The position numbers and the translations under genes are program-made. Source: Brevundimonas sp. (GTDB lineage Bacteria > Pseudomonadota > Alphaproteobacteria > Caulobacterales > Caulobacteraceae). Taken from it: a stretch of 64,000 nt of DNA. The notes below the pieces were generated by a model that searched no databases, was not told the origin of the DNA, and was given only the letters and a program-made list of their open reading frames with translations. The stretch is from NCBI RefSeq assembly GCF_027487935.1, contig NZ_JAIYCP010000025.1, forward strand, positions 38,869 to 102,868, written 5' to 3'. Of this stretch, positions 32,642 through 42,510 are shown piece after piece. The first letter of the stretch is position 1. Each line of letters begins with the position of its first letter.

Positions 32642-33793
32642 TTATTCCGACAGCGCAGTCTCGAAGGCCCAGTCCAGCCACGGCGTCAGTGCCTCGATAT
32701 CGGCGGTCTCGACTGTACAGCCGCACCAGATGCGCAGGCCCGCAGGCGCATTTCGGTGGGCCTCAATGTCAAACGCAGCACCCTCACCTTCGACCAGGGC
32801 CTTCATCCGCATCACCAGCGCCTGACGTGCCTCATCGGTCATGGCGGTGACGCGCGGATCGACAATCCTGAGACAGACCGACGTCGTCGACCGCGTCGCC
32901 GGGTCCACGGCGAGATAGTCGATCCAGGGGGTTCGCCCGACCCAGGCCTCGACCGCCGCCGCATTGGCATTGGTCCGCGCGATCAGGGTCTCCAGCCCGC
33001 CGACCGACAGTCCCCACTCGACCGCATCGATCCAGTCCTCGATCGTCCAGACCGAAAAGGTGTTCAGCATGGACCCGGTGGCCAGCAGCCGGTCGAAACC
33101 GTTGGCGTCGCGCAGCCGCAGCACCTTCGGCACCGGCCTCGGCGGCGCATAGCGATCCAGCCGCTCGACGGCGCGCGGCGAAAGGGCAGCGACGCCGAGA
33201 CCGGCCTCCCCGCCCAGCGCCTTCTGGAAGCTGAAGGTCACCACATCCAGCTTGTTCCAGGGCAGAGGCATGGCAAAGGCCGCCGAGGTCGCGTCGCAGA
33301 TCACGATCCCCTCACGGTCGTCCGCGATGAAGTCCGCATTGGGCGCGCGCACGCCCGACGTCGTCCCGTTCCAGGGAAACACCAGATCCTTCGCCGGATC
33401 GACCGCCGAAGTGTCGGGCCAATCGCCCCAGGGGGCCGCAATCACCTCGGGGTCCAGTTTCAGATGCTCGACCGCATCCGTCGCCCACACCTTGCCGAAA
33501 TTCTCGAATGCCAGAACCTGAACCGGCCGCTCGCCCAGCATCGACCACATGGCGGCCTCGACCGCCCCGGTGTCGGATCCCGGTACATAGACCAGCACCC
33601 AGTCGGTCGGGACCTGCAGCAGCGCCTGCGTCTGTCTCAGTCCGTGGGCGAACCGCTCCACCACCTCGGGCGCGCGGATGCCACGGCCCAGCAGATCCTG
33701 CGGGATCGCCTGTGAGGACCAACCCGGGCGTTTCGCTGTCGGCCCGGACGAGAACCACGGACGCTGCGGCTTGAGGTTCGGCCGGTTCGCCAT
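32642..33793 (-). CDS. serC: Phosphoserine aminotransferase
   Basis: LKPQRPWFSSGPTAKRPGWS...VLAFENFGKVWATD...VTFSFQKALGGEAGLGVAALSPRAVERL. Confidence 0.93.
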   Translation of the reverse strand: MANRPNLKPQRPWFSSGPTAKRPGWSSQAIPQDLLGRGIRAPEVVERFAHGLRQTQALLQVPTDWVLVYVPGSDTGAVEAAMWSMLGERPVQVLAFENFGKVWATDAVEHLKLDPEVIAAPWGDWPDTSAVDPAKDLVFPWNGTTSGVRAPNADFIADDREGIVICDATSAAFAMPLPWNKLDVVTFSFQKALGGEAGLGVAALSPRAVERLDRYAPPRPVPKVLRLRDANGFDRLLATGSMLNTFSVWTIEDWIDAVEWGLSVGGLETLIARTNANAAAVEAWVGRTPWIDYLAVDPATRSTTSVCLRIVDPRVTAMTDEARQALVMRMKALVEGEGAAFDIEAHRNAPAGLRIWCGCTVETADIEALTPWLDWAFETALSE

Positions 33794-34716
33794 CAGTCGC
33801 GAAACGGCCTGATCGGCCCCCTGTCGCGTGCGCCCTGCGCCAGCTTCACCAGCGCCGCGCTGTCCTCCGGCAGGATGATCATGAGCTTGGCCAGCAGGTC
33901 GCCGCGCCGGCCGTCGGCGAACGCGCCCCGTCCCTTAAGCCGCAACACCTTGCCCGAGTTGGAACCGGCCGGGATGGTCATGCTGACCGTCCCCTCCGGC
34001 GTGCGCACCGGAACCTTGCCACCCAGTACGGCGTCATACAGCGCCACGGGCTGATCCATCGTCAGGTCCGCGCCGTCCTGGGTGAAGACCGGATGTTTCG
34101 CCAGCTTCAACTCGATCAGGGCGTCGCCGGGGAGGCCACCCCGCCCCGGCGCGCCCTGGCCCTTCAGCCGTATCATCTGGCCGTCGCCTGCGCCCTTCGG
34201 GATCGCCACATCCAGCATCCGCCCGTCCGAAAACTGGATGCGCCGCGTGGCGCCCGAGATCGAGTCTTCCAGACTGATTTCCAGCGTCGCCTTGACGTCC
34301 TGGCCCTTGCCCGGAAAGCCCCCGGGCCGGGCACCACCCGGCCGCGCGCCGCCGCCGAACATGCCGCCGAACAGCTCATCCAGGTCGATGTTCTCGAAGC
34401 CCTGCTGCCGGGCACCGCCCTGGCCGAACGGATTTCCACCCGGACCGCCTCGCGCACCGCCGGGGCCGCCGCCGAAACCGCGGAATTGCTCACGCCCGTC
34501 CGCGTCGATCTCGCCCCGGTCGAATTTCGCCCGCTTGTCCTTGTCCCCCAGCAGGTCAAAAGCGGCCGTGATCCGCTTGAACCGCTCGTCGGCAACCGTA
34601 TTGCCGGGGTTCTTGTCAGGATGGAGTTCCTTGGCGAGCTTTCGGAACGCCTTCTTGATTTCGTCCGCGCTTGCGCCCCTCGAAACGCCCAGTTCCTTGT
34701 AGGGATCGCCCGCCAC
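33793..34716 (-). CDS. DnaJ C-terminal domain chaperone (CbpA-like)
   Basis: DPYKELGVSRGASADEIKKAFRKLAKELHPDKNPGN J-domain plus C-terminal substrate-binding domain. Confidence 0.92.
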   Translation of the reverse strand: MAGDPYKELGVSRGASADEIKKAFRKLAKELHPDKNPGNTVADERFKRITAAFDLLGDKDKRAKFDRGEIDADGREQFRGFGGGPGGARGGPGGNPFGQGGARQQGFENIDLDELFGGMFGGGARPGGARPGGFPGKGQDVKATLEISLEDSISGATRRIQFSDGRMLDVAIPKGAGDGQMIRLKGQGAPGRGGLPGDALIELKLAKHPVFTQDGADLTMDQPVALYDAVLGGKVPVRTPEGTVSMTIPAGSNSGKVLRLKGRGAFADGRRGDLLAKLMIILPEDSAALVKLAQGARDRGPIRPFRD

Positions 34717-34792
34717 GTCGAATACCGCTCCATCAAAGGCCGAGATCGTCAGTTAGGGCATCGCGTGCGCCGCGCAAAGGGCGATGCGCAAA

Positions 34793-37700
34793 TCAGGCCG
34801 TCAGAACAACAGACGCCTCACGCCCCCAGCCGTAGCCGTCGCCCCATTGCGCCACGGCTATGCGAGACCACCCGTCCAGTCCGGCCGGAAAGTCCACGGC
34901 CCGGTCGGCGGCGGTATAGGTGGCCGCGTCCGTCCCGACCTCGAACGCCCGTTTCTCGCCCGCTCCGTCCAGCACCCGAATGCGAAAGCGCGGCGACGCG
35001 GACGCCAATGCCTCGCCCTCCCAGCGATCCCCGTCAATCCGGGCCCGCGCGATCCAGCCGAGGTCGAAGCCCCCGTCCACGCGCGCCCTCGCCCGCAGGT
35101 GCGCCGGCGACCAGGGCCGCTCATACAGGCCGGTGACTGTGAACCCGACCTCGCTCACACCCGATCCCCCGGCGGGTCCGCCCGCGGCACCGGCCCGCCA
35201 GATCAACGGCAGGCCGCGCTCGGCCCGGGACGCGTCCACCCGGGCCGGGGCCTGGTCCAGGACCACCACGACCGCCCCACGCGCCGCGCCCATGGCCTCC
35301 GTTCCCTGCTGCCCCCGCAACAGGCCGGTCAGCCGCCAGACCCCCTCCCCCACGAGGGTCGCCGACCGGAACTGCACCAGCTCCCAGCCCGCGGCGGTCT
35401 CGATCGCCACAGCATTGCCGCCGGCGAACACCGCAGCGTCCGAACGGCTCTCCGGTGCCCGCCCCTCGATCCGGACCATCACGGTATTCACCGTGTCCCA
35501 GCGATGCCGCACACCGGCCCCCAGCGCCTCGACCAGCACCCCGACGGTGGCCGGTCGGGCGACATCTCCCCGCACCGTCAGCGCCGTTGCATCCACCCCG
35601 GCGAACACACGCATGGGCCGCCAGGGATCGTTCGCCACGACCACAATCGGCCGACCGTCGTCCTCGGCGCCGATCAGCGGCGGCAGTTCCATCATCCGCA
35701 GGAAGGGCGCACCGGAAATGCGCGACGCCTCGCCCGAGGCCGGGCGTCCGTGATCCTCGCCGACCCGGACGGCCGAAACCGGCTCCAGCACCGCCGACGG
35801 CGTCTCATCCCTGTCCAGCCGCATGATCCGCCAAACGCCGCTCCGACCCTCGACCGTCACCGTATCGCCCGGCTCCAGCGCCAGGGCCTGCAAAGGGCCC
35901 GGCGTCACCGACAGCCGCTCCTTTCCCCCGGCCACGAGGGCGCGCTCGGCAGCCGCCCGCGCCAGCGCATCCGAACACACCGCCGGCAGGTCAAGATCGA
36001 CGCAGCCGCCCTCACCCGCCGTCCGCACGACCGCCGCACCGGTCTCATAACCCGCGTCACCGTCGATATAGCGCACCCGGGCCGTGCCCGGCCTCCGCTC
36101 CAGGACACGCTCGGCCTTCAGGCTCTCGCCGTCATCCGGCAAGGCCAGAGATTCCACCTTCAGCGCAGTGCTGGCCGATGTGCCGTCATCCATGACCGCA
36201 ACCCGGCCGTCCCGTTCCGCCGCGATCAGGCCCAGGCCGGCCAGCAGCGGCTCAAGCGCATCCCTTGTCCGCATGGGCCGATCGATGATGTAGCCCTGCA
36301 CCGCATCCAAGGTGGCGCAGACCTCGAACTCATCCTCGCCCAGTCCGCCACGCCCGAGGACCGCTGCGATCAGGTCACGCGTCTCCCCGGCCAGTCGCCC
36401 GTTCAGCCAATGGCCGGTGCGCCAGGCACCCGCGTCCGCCCAGACGTCCCCCCGCGCGGGAAACGCCGGCCAGGGTCGCGCATCCCAGCACCAGACATCC
36501 GCCGCCTCGACCATGGGCCCGCCATAGACCGGCGAGACCGGATTGTTGTCGGCCTCGGCGAAATGCCCCAGCACCGCCTCCAGTGCCCGCCGCTGCATCC
36601 GGTCGTCCCGCGCGCCGGTCGAGAACGGCGGCAGGCCGTTTTCAGCGCTCTTCGGGTCCTGGAACAGGTTCGGGGCATTGCCGCCCCGGTCCACCGCCGC
36701 GCAACCGAACTCCGTCAACCGGACCGGCTTCATCCCGGCGACCCAGGCCGTCGGCAACGGACTCCGGACGCCGCCCGGCCGGTCATGGTGCGCATTGGCC
36801 CACCAGCCCTTCAGATCCTTGATCCGGAACACCCGGTCCTCGCCGTGCGCCGTGTCCGCGATCGGGGTCCGGACCTGCGCCGACCGGTCCGCCTCGGTGG
36901 CGTAGAACCAGTCATACCCCTCGCCACCCGCCACCTGCATGGCCAGATAGGCGGGATCGACCGGCCCGGCGAAGGCGGCGCCGTCCAGGCCCCCGTCACC
37001 CGCCCGCCAGTCTCCAAGCGGCGGGTACCAGTCGATCCCCACGTAGTCGATATCCGGATCGGCCCACAGCGGATCGAGGTGGAACACCACCTCGCCCCCG
37101 CGTCGCACCCCCGCATACTCCGACCAGTCCGCCGCATAGCTGAGCGCGACATCGGGCCCGACGACCGCCCGGCATTCCGCCGCCAGCGCCCGAAACCCTG
37201 CCACCGCGGGAAACCCGCCGCCGGCATCCCGCATCATCGTCAGCCCGCGCATCTCGGACCCGATCAGCAGCCCGTCGGCCCCTGTTTCCGCCGCCAGGGC
37301 TGCATAGTGCAGCGCGAACCGCCGCAGCCCCCAGCCGCCGGCCGTTCCGAACAGGGCGGCGACCGCCGCCGCAGCGCCCTCGCCGTCAGGACCCGTAACG
37401 CGCCCCCGCCAGGGATAGGCCGCCTGGTCCGGCCCTCCGTACGGATCCGGCAAGCCGTTCCCCGCCGGCACATCCATGAACAGGAACGGATAAAGGGTGA
37501 CCTCCAGCCCGCGCGACTTCAGCTCTGCCACGGCCTGGCGAACGGTCTCGTCCGATGGCGTTCCGCCATAGGCCGGGCCGCCATGGCTCTGCGAGATCCG
37601 ATGCGCCCCGGTCCGTCCCAGTCCCGCCACCGACCAGCGCAGGGGCTCCGTCGCCTTGTCGATCCGCTCGACCCCGGGCCGGATGGTGCAATGCCCGGCC

Positions 37701-38515
37701 CGCAGATCATTGCCGAACCAGCCGACCACCAGACTGACCCGCTTGAGGTTCGGGCACTGCGCCTGAAGTTGATCCAGCGACGCCGCCAGGTCCGTCCGCC
37801 CCTCGCCTGTATGCAGGTTCTCCGCCGTGGTGCGGGTCAGTCCGTCGCGCCGCATGACCGCTTCGGTCGCGAGGACGAACTCCCCGGCCCCCGGTATCAG
37901 ACAGACCCCCTCCAGCCGGTCTTCCAGCCGGGGCACCGTCCCGCGCGCCCGGCGGAACACCTCGAATCCCAGTTGCGGCACCCGGTTGCCATAGGGTCCC
38001 AGCGGCAAGTCCTCGAACACCACATAGGCCGTGCCCCGATAGGCCGGAGCGGCCCCCTCCACCGCCTCGATCAGCGGATCCGGCGTCTGCCCGGCCCCGC
38101 CCCTGTGCAACCGCATCGTCACACCCGACAGGTCCATCGGCTGCCCGTCCGCCCAGACCCGGCCAATCCCGTCGACCTCGCCCTCGCACAGGGCCACCGC
38201 GAAGCTCAGCGAATAGTCGTATTCCACCGTCCGCGGGCCACCCTTGCCGGCGGAGGACGTCCGGCGTCCCTCGAGGAAGCGCGCGGCCCAGATCACCTGA
38301 CCGGTCACCCGCGCCCGCCCGAACACACAGGCCATGGGCGCGCCCTCCGCCGAGCCCTGCACCCTCAGCGTTTCCAGCCGCGGCCCCCGCTGTCGCGCGG
38401 GCTCAAGACCGGAAACCACCCGCTGATCGACGACCCGCCCAAGGCTCGCCCCGATGACGGCCCCGACCGGGCCTCCGATCGCCTGGCCGACCGTACCCAG
38501 AATCATCTGCGCCAT
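34793..38515 (-). CDS. GTA gp15-like baseplate/host-specificity protein ('megatron')
   Basis: 1240 aa; MAQMILGTVGQAIGGPVGAVIGASLGRVVDQ; glycoside-hydrolase-like TIM barrel region (KPVRLTEFGCAAVDRGGNAPNLFQDPKSAENGLPPFSTG). Confidence 0.92.
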   Translation of the reverse strand: MAQMILGTVGQAIGGPVGAVIGASLGRVVDQRVVSGLEPARQRGPRLETLRVQGSAEGAPMACVFGRARVTGQVIWAARFLEGRRTSSAGKGGPRTVEYDYSLSFAVALCEGEVDGIGRVWADGQPMDLSGVTMRLHRGGAGQTPDPLIEAVEGAAPAYRGTAYVVFEDLPLGPYGNRVPQLGFEVFRRARGTVPRLEDRLEGVCLIPGAGEFVLATEAVMRRDGLTRTTAENLHTGEGRTDLAASLDQLQAQCPNLKRVSLVVGWFGNDLRAGHCTIRPGVERIDKATEPLRWSVAGLGRTGAHRISQSHGGPAYGGTPSDETVRQAVAELKSRGLEVTLYPFLFMDVPAGNGLPDPYGGPDQAAYPWRGRVTGPDGEGAAAAVAALFGTAGGWGLRRFALHYAALAAETGADGLLIGSEMRGLTMMRDAGGGFPAVAGFRALAAECRAVVGPDVALSYAADWSEYAGVRRGGEVVFHLDPLWADPDIDYVGIDWYPPLGDWRAGDGGLDGAAFAGPVDPAYLAMQVAGGEGYDWFYATEADRSAQVRTPIADTAHGEDRVFRIKDLKGWWANAHHDRPGGVRSPLPTAWVAGMKPVRLTEFGCAAVDRGGNAPNLFQDPKSAENGLPPFSTGARDDRMQRRALEAVLGHFAEADNNPVSPVYGGPMVEAADVWCWDARPWPAFPARGDVWADAGAWRTGHWLNGRLAGETRDLIAAVLGRGGLGEDEFEVCATLDAVQGYIIDRPMRTRDALEPLLAGLGLIAAERDGRVAVMDDGTSASTALKVESLALPDDGESLKAERVLERRPGTARVRYIDGDAGYETGAAVVRTAGEGGCVDLDLPAVCSDALARAAAERALVAGGKERLSVTPGPLQALALEPGDTVTVEGRSGVWRIMRLDRDETPSAVLEPVSAVRVGEDHGRPASGEASRISGAPFLRMMELPPLIGAEDDGRPIVVVANDPWRPMRVFAGVDATALTVRGDVARPATVGVLVEALGAGVRHRWDTVNTVMVRIEGRAPESRSDAAVFAGGNAVAIETAAGWELVQFRSATLVGEGVWRLTGLLRGQQGTEAMGAARGAVVVVLDQAPARVDASRAERGLPLIWRAGAAGGPAGGSGVSEVGFTVTGLYERPWSPAHLRARARVDGGFDLGWIARARIDGDRWEGEALASASPRFRIRVLDGAGEKRAFEVGTDAATYTAADRAVDFPAGLDGWSRIAVAQWGDGYGWGREASVVLTA

Positions 38516-38517
38516 GG

Positions 38518-38970
38518 TCAGGCCTCTCCCGCAGGTTCAACGCCGGGCAGGCGAAAGGCCGCGACCAGCCTTCGACGCCACCACGAGCCCATCCAGCTCT
38601 CCACCACCGACCGCCCCCAATAGGCGTGGATCATCCTCGGCTCGGCACCGGTCATGTCGCTCAGGATCGCGCAATGCTTGGCCGGACAGCCGGGCGCCAT
38701 GCGGAACAGCAGCACGTCACCCGCAAACGCAGCCTCCACAGGTATCTCCTTGAGCCACCGCCGCGCCGCTGCCAGCAGGGTCTCCTCGCCGCCGACCTCG
38801 GCCCAGTCGGGCCGGTAGGGCGGCGGGGCCTCGGGCTCGGGCCCGATCAGCTCGCGCCACACCCCGCGCACCAGACCCAGACAGTCCGCCCCCTCGCCCC
38901 GCACACTCGCCTGATGCCGGTAGGGTGTGCCCAGCCAACCGCGCGCCGCCGCCACGATCGCGGCCCTCAT
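38518..38970 (-). CDS. GTA gp14-like NlpC/P60 cell-wall peptidase
   Basis: VAAARGWLGTPYRHQASVRGEGADCLGLVRGVWRELIG. Confidence 0.9.
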   Translation of the reverse strand: MRAAIVAAARGWLGTPYRHQASVRGEGADCLGLVRGVWRELIGPEPEAPPPYRPDWAEVGGEETLLAAARRWLKEIPVEAAFAGDVLLFRMAPGCPAKHCAILSDMTGAEPRMIHAYWGRSVVESWMGSWWRRRLVAAFRLPGVEPAGEA

Positions 38971-39620
38971 CGCCGGCTCCCGCCGTCATGGCGTCCCCCC
39001 TCGACCGGCGTTGCGGTCAGGAAGTCGTCGCCGGGCGTATCCGGAAAGCCCTGGAAATTGACCCCATTGGCAAAGGTCCCGACACAGGTCGCCCATCGCT
39101 TGTCACAGGTCAGGCCGCGAAAGGCGTCCGGATCAACGCCACATCGCCGGTCCCCGAAGATCGCATCGCAGTCCCGGCCATAGGTTCGGCCGACAACCCG
39201 CTCCAGCTTCGCCAGGGGGCCTTCCAGTTCAGCACGGAACCGGCCCCCCTCGCACAGGATCCGGGCCAGTGTCGCCGTCCACAGCCGCACCCGCAGATCC
39301 GGGCGATCCCAGTCCACCCGCCACAGCGCCACCGACGCCCCGTCATAGAGCCCGGCCTCGATATCCGCCCCGGTGATGGCCGCATCATCCAGCCCGCCTG
39401 CGACCGCCGCCGATCCGGCGCTCAGCCCCACGGCGCTGTCCGCCGCCCCGGTCGTCCAGCCGCTGCTCGCCCGGCACAGGACGCCCTCAAGGGTCAGGTC
39501 CCGGTCATGATCGGTGAACCCCAGGTCCAGCCCGTCGGTCCGTCGCAGCACCCAGGCATGACAAAGCATCGCCGCCCCGCCTTCGATGCGGGCGGCCAGT
39601 TCGTTCGGTATCGTTCTCAT
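38967..39620 (-). CDS. GTA gp13-like DUF2163 family protein
   Basis: LCHAWVLRRTDGLDLGFTDHDRDLTLEGVLCRASSGWTTGAADSAVGL. Confidence 0.92.
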   Translation of the reverse strand: MRTIPNELAARIEGGAAMLCHAWVLRRTDGLDLGFTDHDRDLTLEGVLCRASSGWTTGAADSAVGLSAGSAAVAGGLDDAAITGADIEAGLYDGASVALWRVDWDRPDLRVRLWTATLARILCEGGRFRAELEGPLAKLERVVGRTYGRDCDAIFGDRRCGVDPDAFRGLTCDKRWATCVGTFANGVNFQGFPDTPGDDFLTATPVEGGRHDGGSRR

Positions 39621-39623
39621 GGC

Positions 39624-40268
39624 CTAGACCCGCACCTCGATCAGCGGCACGGCCGCCATCCGTCCTGCGTCGAAACTCTCCAGCGTGACCTCGATCCGGT
39701 CGGCGTCGAACCGCACCGGGGTGTCGAACTCGAACCCGGCCGTCACGACAGCACCCCTGCCGGGCGCGGCCGCCAGGCGGGCCTCACCCGTCGTCGTATC
39801 GACCAGGAACCCCGACGCCGGCAGTTCGACGCCTGCCACCGCAATCCGCACCGTCCCCCCGACCGGCTTGGTGATCCGCCGCTCGGGCGTATCGATCCCG
39901 GCCCCGTAGCGTTTGATCAGGGGGAACACCGTCCGCGTCCCGTCACCCTCGCCCAGAACCTGATCCCGCGGACCGATCGCGGCCCCCGGCGCGCAGGATT
40001 TGCAGTCCGCAAAATCCCGGAACCGGAAGCCGTACAACCGGCCCCTCCGCGCCTCGAAGAACCCGGTCAGGGCCGCCATATCGTCCAGCGACCGCAGATT
40101 GGTCCCGATCAGATAGCGCCGCCGCCCCTGGGCCCAGGGCGTGGACCGCCGCTCGAACCCGGAGCCCAGCGTCACAATCTCCGTCCGCCGCTCCACCCCG
40201 CCGGTCGATCCAAACGCCAGCCGCGCGGGCAACCGCACCTCGTGAAAACTCATCCGTCCCTCCCGCAC
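39624..40268 (-). CDS. GTA gp12-like DUF2460 family protein
   Basis: MSFHEVRLPARLAFGSTGGVERRTEIVTLGSGFERRSTPWAQGRRRYLIGTNLRSLDDMAALTGFFEARRGRLYGFRFRDFADCKSC. Confidence 0.93.
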   Translation of the reverse strand: MREGRMSFHEVRLPARLAFGSTGGVERRTEIVTLGSGFERRSTPWAQGRRRYLIGTNLRSLDDMAALTGFFEARRGRLYGFRFRDFADCKSCAPGAAIGPRDQVLGEGDGTRTVFPLIKRYGAGIDTPERRITKPVGGTVRIAVAGVELPASGFLVDTTTGEARLAAAPGRGAVVTAGFEFDTPVRFDADRIEVTLESFDAGRMAAVPLIEVRV

Positions 40269-40432
40269 ACCGCCCTGTCATCTCCGCGAAAGCGGGGACC
40301 TCACCTCATGATTGGCCATCGGCCACCGCCCTGTGCTGCAGGCCCCCCGACATCGGCTTTCGCTTGTCGGGCGAGCAGCGTTCGGTCATCCTCCCGGATA
40401 CGGACGCGATGTCCGGCGCGCGGGAGAACGAC

Positions 40433-40918
40433 ATGACGACGGAAAATTCTCACCAGATTCAGAGCTTTGACTGGCAGAAGCTGCTGTTTTCGTTCGAGGG
40501 CCGGACACGACGCTCGCATTTCTGGATCGGCTGGCTGATCTGCCTCGGCGTCGGCGTCGTCGCGGGCTGGCTTCCCCTGATCGGCTTCTTCATCTCGATC
40601 GCGCTGATCTGGCCCAACCTGGCCATCGCCGTGAAACGCCTGCACGACATGGGTCAGAGCGGCTGGCTGATCGCCCTGCCCTGGGTGGTCAGCATCGTCG
40701 GCATTTTCGTCGCCATCGGCATGATCGGCATTGCGGCCCTCGGCAATGTCGCCGCACTCGAACGCGAGGACCCGGCCGCCATCCTGGCGCTCATCACACC
40801 CGTGCTGGGTCTTTTCGGGCTGCTGACGCTGGTCAATCTGGGCTTCCTGCTCTGGATCGGTCTTGCCGACAGCCAGCGGGGTGAGAACCGCTTCGGGCCC
40901 AATCCCAAGGGCTACTGA
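40433..40918 (+). CDS. DUF805 family membrane protein (inserted in GTA cluster, opposite strand)
   Basis: WQKLLFSFEGRTRRSHFWIGWLICLGV...WPNLAIAVKRLHDMGQSGWLIAL...IGLADSQRGENRFGPNPKGY. Confidence 0.88.
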   Translation: MTTENSHQIQSFDWQKLLFSFEGRTRRSHFWIGWLICLGVGVVAGWLPLIGFFISIALIWPNLAIAVKRLHDMGQSGWLIALPWVVSIVGIFVAIGMIGIAALGNVAALEREDPAAILALITPVLGLFGLLTLVNLGFLLWIGLADSQRGENRFGPNPKGY

Positions 40919-40939
40919 CCGCGCAACCGCCGCCACGGC

Positions 40940-41473
40940 TCAGAGCCGGCGCGCGCCCAGCGATACGGCGCGCGCCAGCATCTGGGCGATCTGCGCCTCG
41001 GAGCGCAGCAGCCCCGGCGCCCCGCCGTCCACCCGCACATTGACGGTGACGCCGCCACCGCCCCCGGTGGGCTCGATCATGCCGGCGCCGGCAGGCCGGA
41101 ACACCTCCGGCCCGCGCTCACCGACCAGATAGGCCCCGCCGCCCAGCACGGCGCCACCGTCAGCCCGGGCCCCGGAAAAGGCCGACTGCACCACCCGGGC
41201 GATCGCCTCGCCCAGCCCGCCGCCGCCGCTCGACCCTGACGCCGCATTCACCGCCGCCAGCACCGCCCGCGCCAGCTCGGCCAGGCTGACCTCACCATCC
41301 GCCGCCGCCCGCGCCAGCGACCGGACCAGCCCGTCTCCGGCCCGGCCGAAGGCGTCCTCGATCGAGGCCGCCGCCCGCGCCGCCGGCTCGCGCAACGCCT
41401 CCAGCGCCGCCGCCGCCTCCGCCGCCTTGCGCGGCACGCCGTCCAGGCCGGTTGGTTCCACTGTCTCAGTCAT
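40940..41473 (-). CDS. GTA gp11-like (short) tape-measure protein
   Basis: MTETVEPTGLDGVPRKAAEAAAALEALREPAARAAASIEDAFGRAGDGL...GAYLVGERGPEVFRPAGAGMIEP tape-measure C-terminal motif. Confidence 0.82.
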   Translation of the reverse strand: MTETVEPTGLDGVPRKAAEAAAALEALREPAARAAASIEDAFGRAGDGLVRSLARAAADGEVSLAELARAVLAAVNAASGSSGGGGLGEAIARVVQSAFSGARADGGAVLGGGAYLVGERGPEVFRPAGAGMIEPTGGGGGVTVNVRVDGGAPGLLRSEAQIAQMLARAVSLGARRL

Positions 41474-41711
41474 CCGGCCACGCCTCCGCCATCCGCTCAA
41501 AGTCCAGCCGCCCCAACGGTTCCGCACCGCCCGGCCGCTCCGTCAGCATCCGCCACTCCCGCAGCGACAACCGCCAGAAGGCCTCAGGCCCGATACCGAG
41601 CCGCACCGCCGCCCGCAGCATCTCACCCCAGTCGGGTCTCCTCCCCGCCTCGCGGGGAGAGGGACCACCCGAAGGGTGGTGGAGGGGCGCCTGCGCCATC
41701 CGCACGCTCAC
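41466..41711 (-). CDS. GTA tail assembly chaperone (rcc01693/gp10.1-like), with palindrome-encoded N-terminus
   Basis: DWGEMLRAAVRLGIGPEAFWRLSLREWRML; N-terminal APLHHPSGGPSPREAGRRP encoded by a palindromic repeat. Confidence 0.85.
   Translation of the reverse strand: MSVRMAQAPLHHPSGGPSPREAGRRPDWGEMLRAAVRLGIGPEAFWRLSLREWRMLTERPGGAEPLGRLDFERMAEAWPDD
41638..41692. repeat. Palindromic repeat element within the gp10.1-like ORF
   Basis: tctcctccccgcctcgcggggagagggaccacccgaagggtggtggaggggcgcc. Confidence 0.75.
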
Positions 41712-42007
41712 CGGGTCGCCGCCGCAAACGCCTTCGCCACCGCCTCCGCGGCCTCGCGCGGATCAATGGCCGCCTGGTCGAGTTCATCCGCAAGCGCCCG
41801 CTCGCCCCCGCCCCGCAACAGCGCCGCCAGCACGACCGTCAGATCCCGCGCCGACAGCGCCCGCATCCGCTCCGCCAGGCCGGACAACCCCTCCAGCCCC
41901 AGCCCCGTCTCGATCTCCGCCAGCGCCCCCAGCGTCAGGCACAGTCGCCGCTCCGCCCCGGCCAGCACCACGACCACCTCGCCCCGCGCGCCATTGGCCA
42001 CCATCAC
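41708..42007 (-). CDS. GTA gp10-like gene transfer agent family protein
   Basis: ANGARGEVVVVLAGAERRLCLTLGALAEIETGLGLEGLSGLAERM; 4-bp overlaps with neighbours. Confidence 0.85.
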   Translation of the reverse strand: MMVANGARGEVVVVLAGAERRLCLTLGALAEIETGLGLEGLSGLAERMRALSARDLTVVLAALLRGGGERALADELDQAAIDPREAAEAVAKAFAAATR

Positions 42008-42414
42008 AGGGCCTCGAACGAAATCTCACCCGCGCTCGCCAGGCTGATCGCGAACGTCGCCTCACCCTCGTGCTCGCCGGCGTATTCCAGCGCCGCAACC
42101 AGAAACGGCCCCTTCAGGACGCCGAAGTCCGGCACGATCAGCCGCCACACGCTCGCCGCCTGGGAAAAGAAGGCCTCACGGATCAGGGCATCGGACGCCA
42201 CATCGCGGAAGATCCCCTGCCCCGCCACCGCCGCCGACCGGACGCCCGCCCCGCCCAGCAGCTCGCGCCACCGCCCGGCGCTGTCGCCGTCGGTCGCATC
42301 CACCGTCCGCGCGTTCAGCGAAATCGTCCTCGCCCTCAGTCCCGCCACCGTCGTGAACACGCCCGGCGCGCCCTCGATCTTCAGCAATATGTCCCTGCCC
42401 CGTTGAGCGGTCAT
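42004..42414 (-). CDS. GTA gp9-like major tail (tube) protein, TP901-1 type
   Basis: MTAQRGRDILLKIEGAPGVFTTVAGLRARTISLNARTVDATDGDSAGRWRELLGGAGVRSAAVAGQGIF. Confidence 0.9.
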   Translation of the reverse strand: MTAQRGRDILLKIEGAPGVFTTVAGLRARTISLNARTVDATDGDSAGRWRELLGGAGVRSAAVAGQGIFRDVASDALIREAFFSQAASVWRLIVPDFGVLKGPFLVAALEYAGEHEGEATFAISLASAGEISFEAL

Positions 42415-42510
42415 TCCGTATCTCCTCGTCATCCTCGGCCAACGGAGCGGGCGCAGGCCCGCGCAGGCCGAGCCGAGGACCCAGCCAGTTCCGTGATGTC
42501 CCGATTGTGA

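Noticed and set aside
31183-34716. serA expected next to serC, and a serC leader RNA
   Set aside because: No serA seen in this window; the serC start overlaps the dnaJ-like stop, leaving no room for a leader.
34756-34790. Terminator hairpin after GTA gp15 (gcatcgc...gcgatgc)
   Set aside because: Short stem, long loop and no U-tract on the minus strand; not sufficient to call a terminator.
34784-38623. 1279-aa plus-strand ORF
   Set aside because: Antisense shadow of the GTA gp15 gene; low-complexity Arg/Pro/His-rich translation with no family features, typical of high-GC antisense frames.
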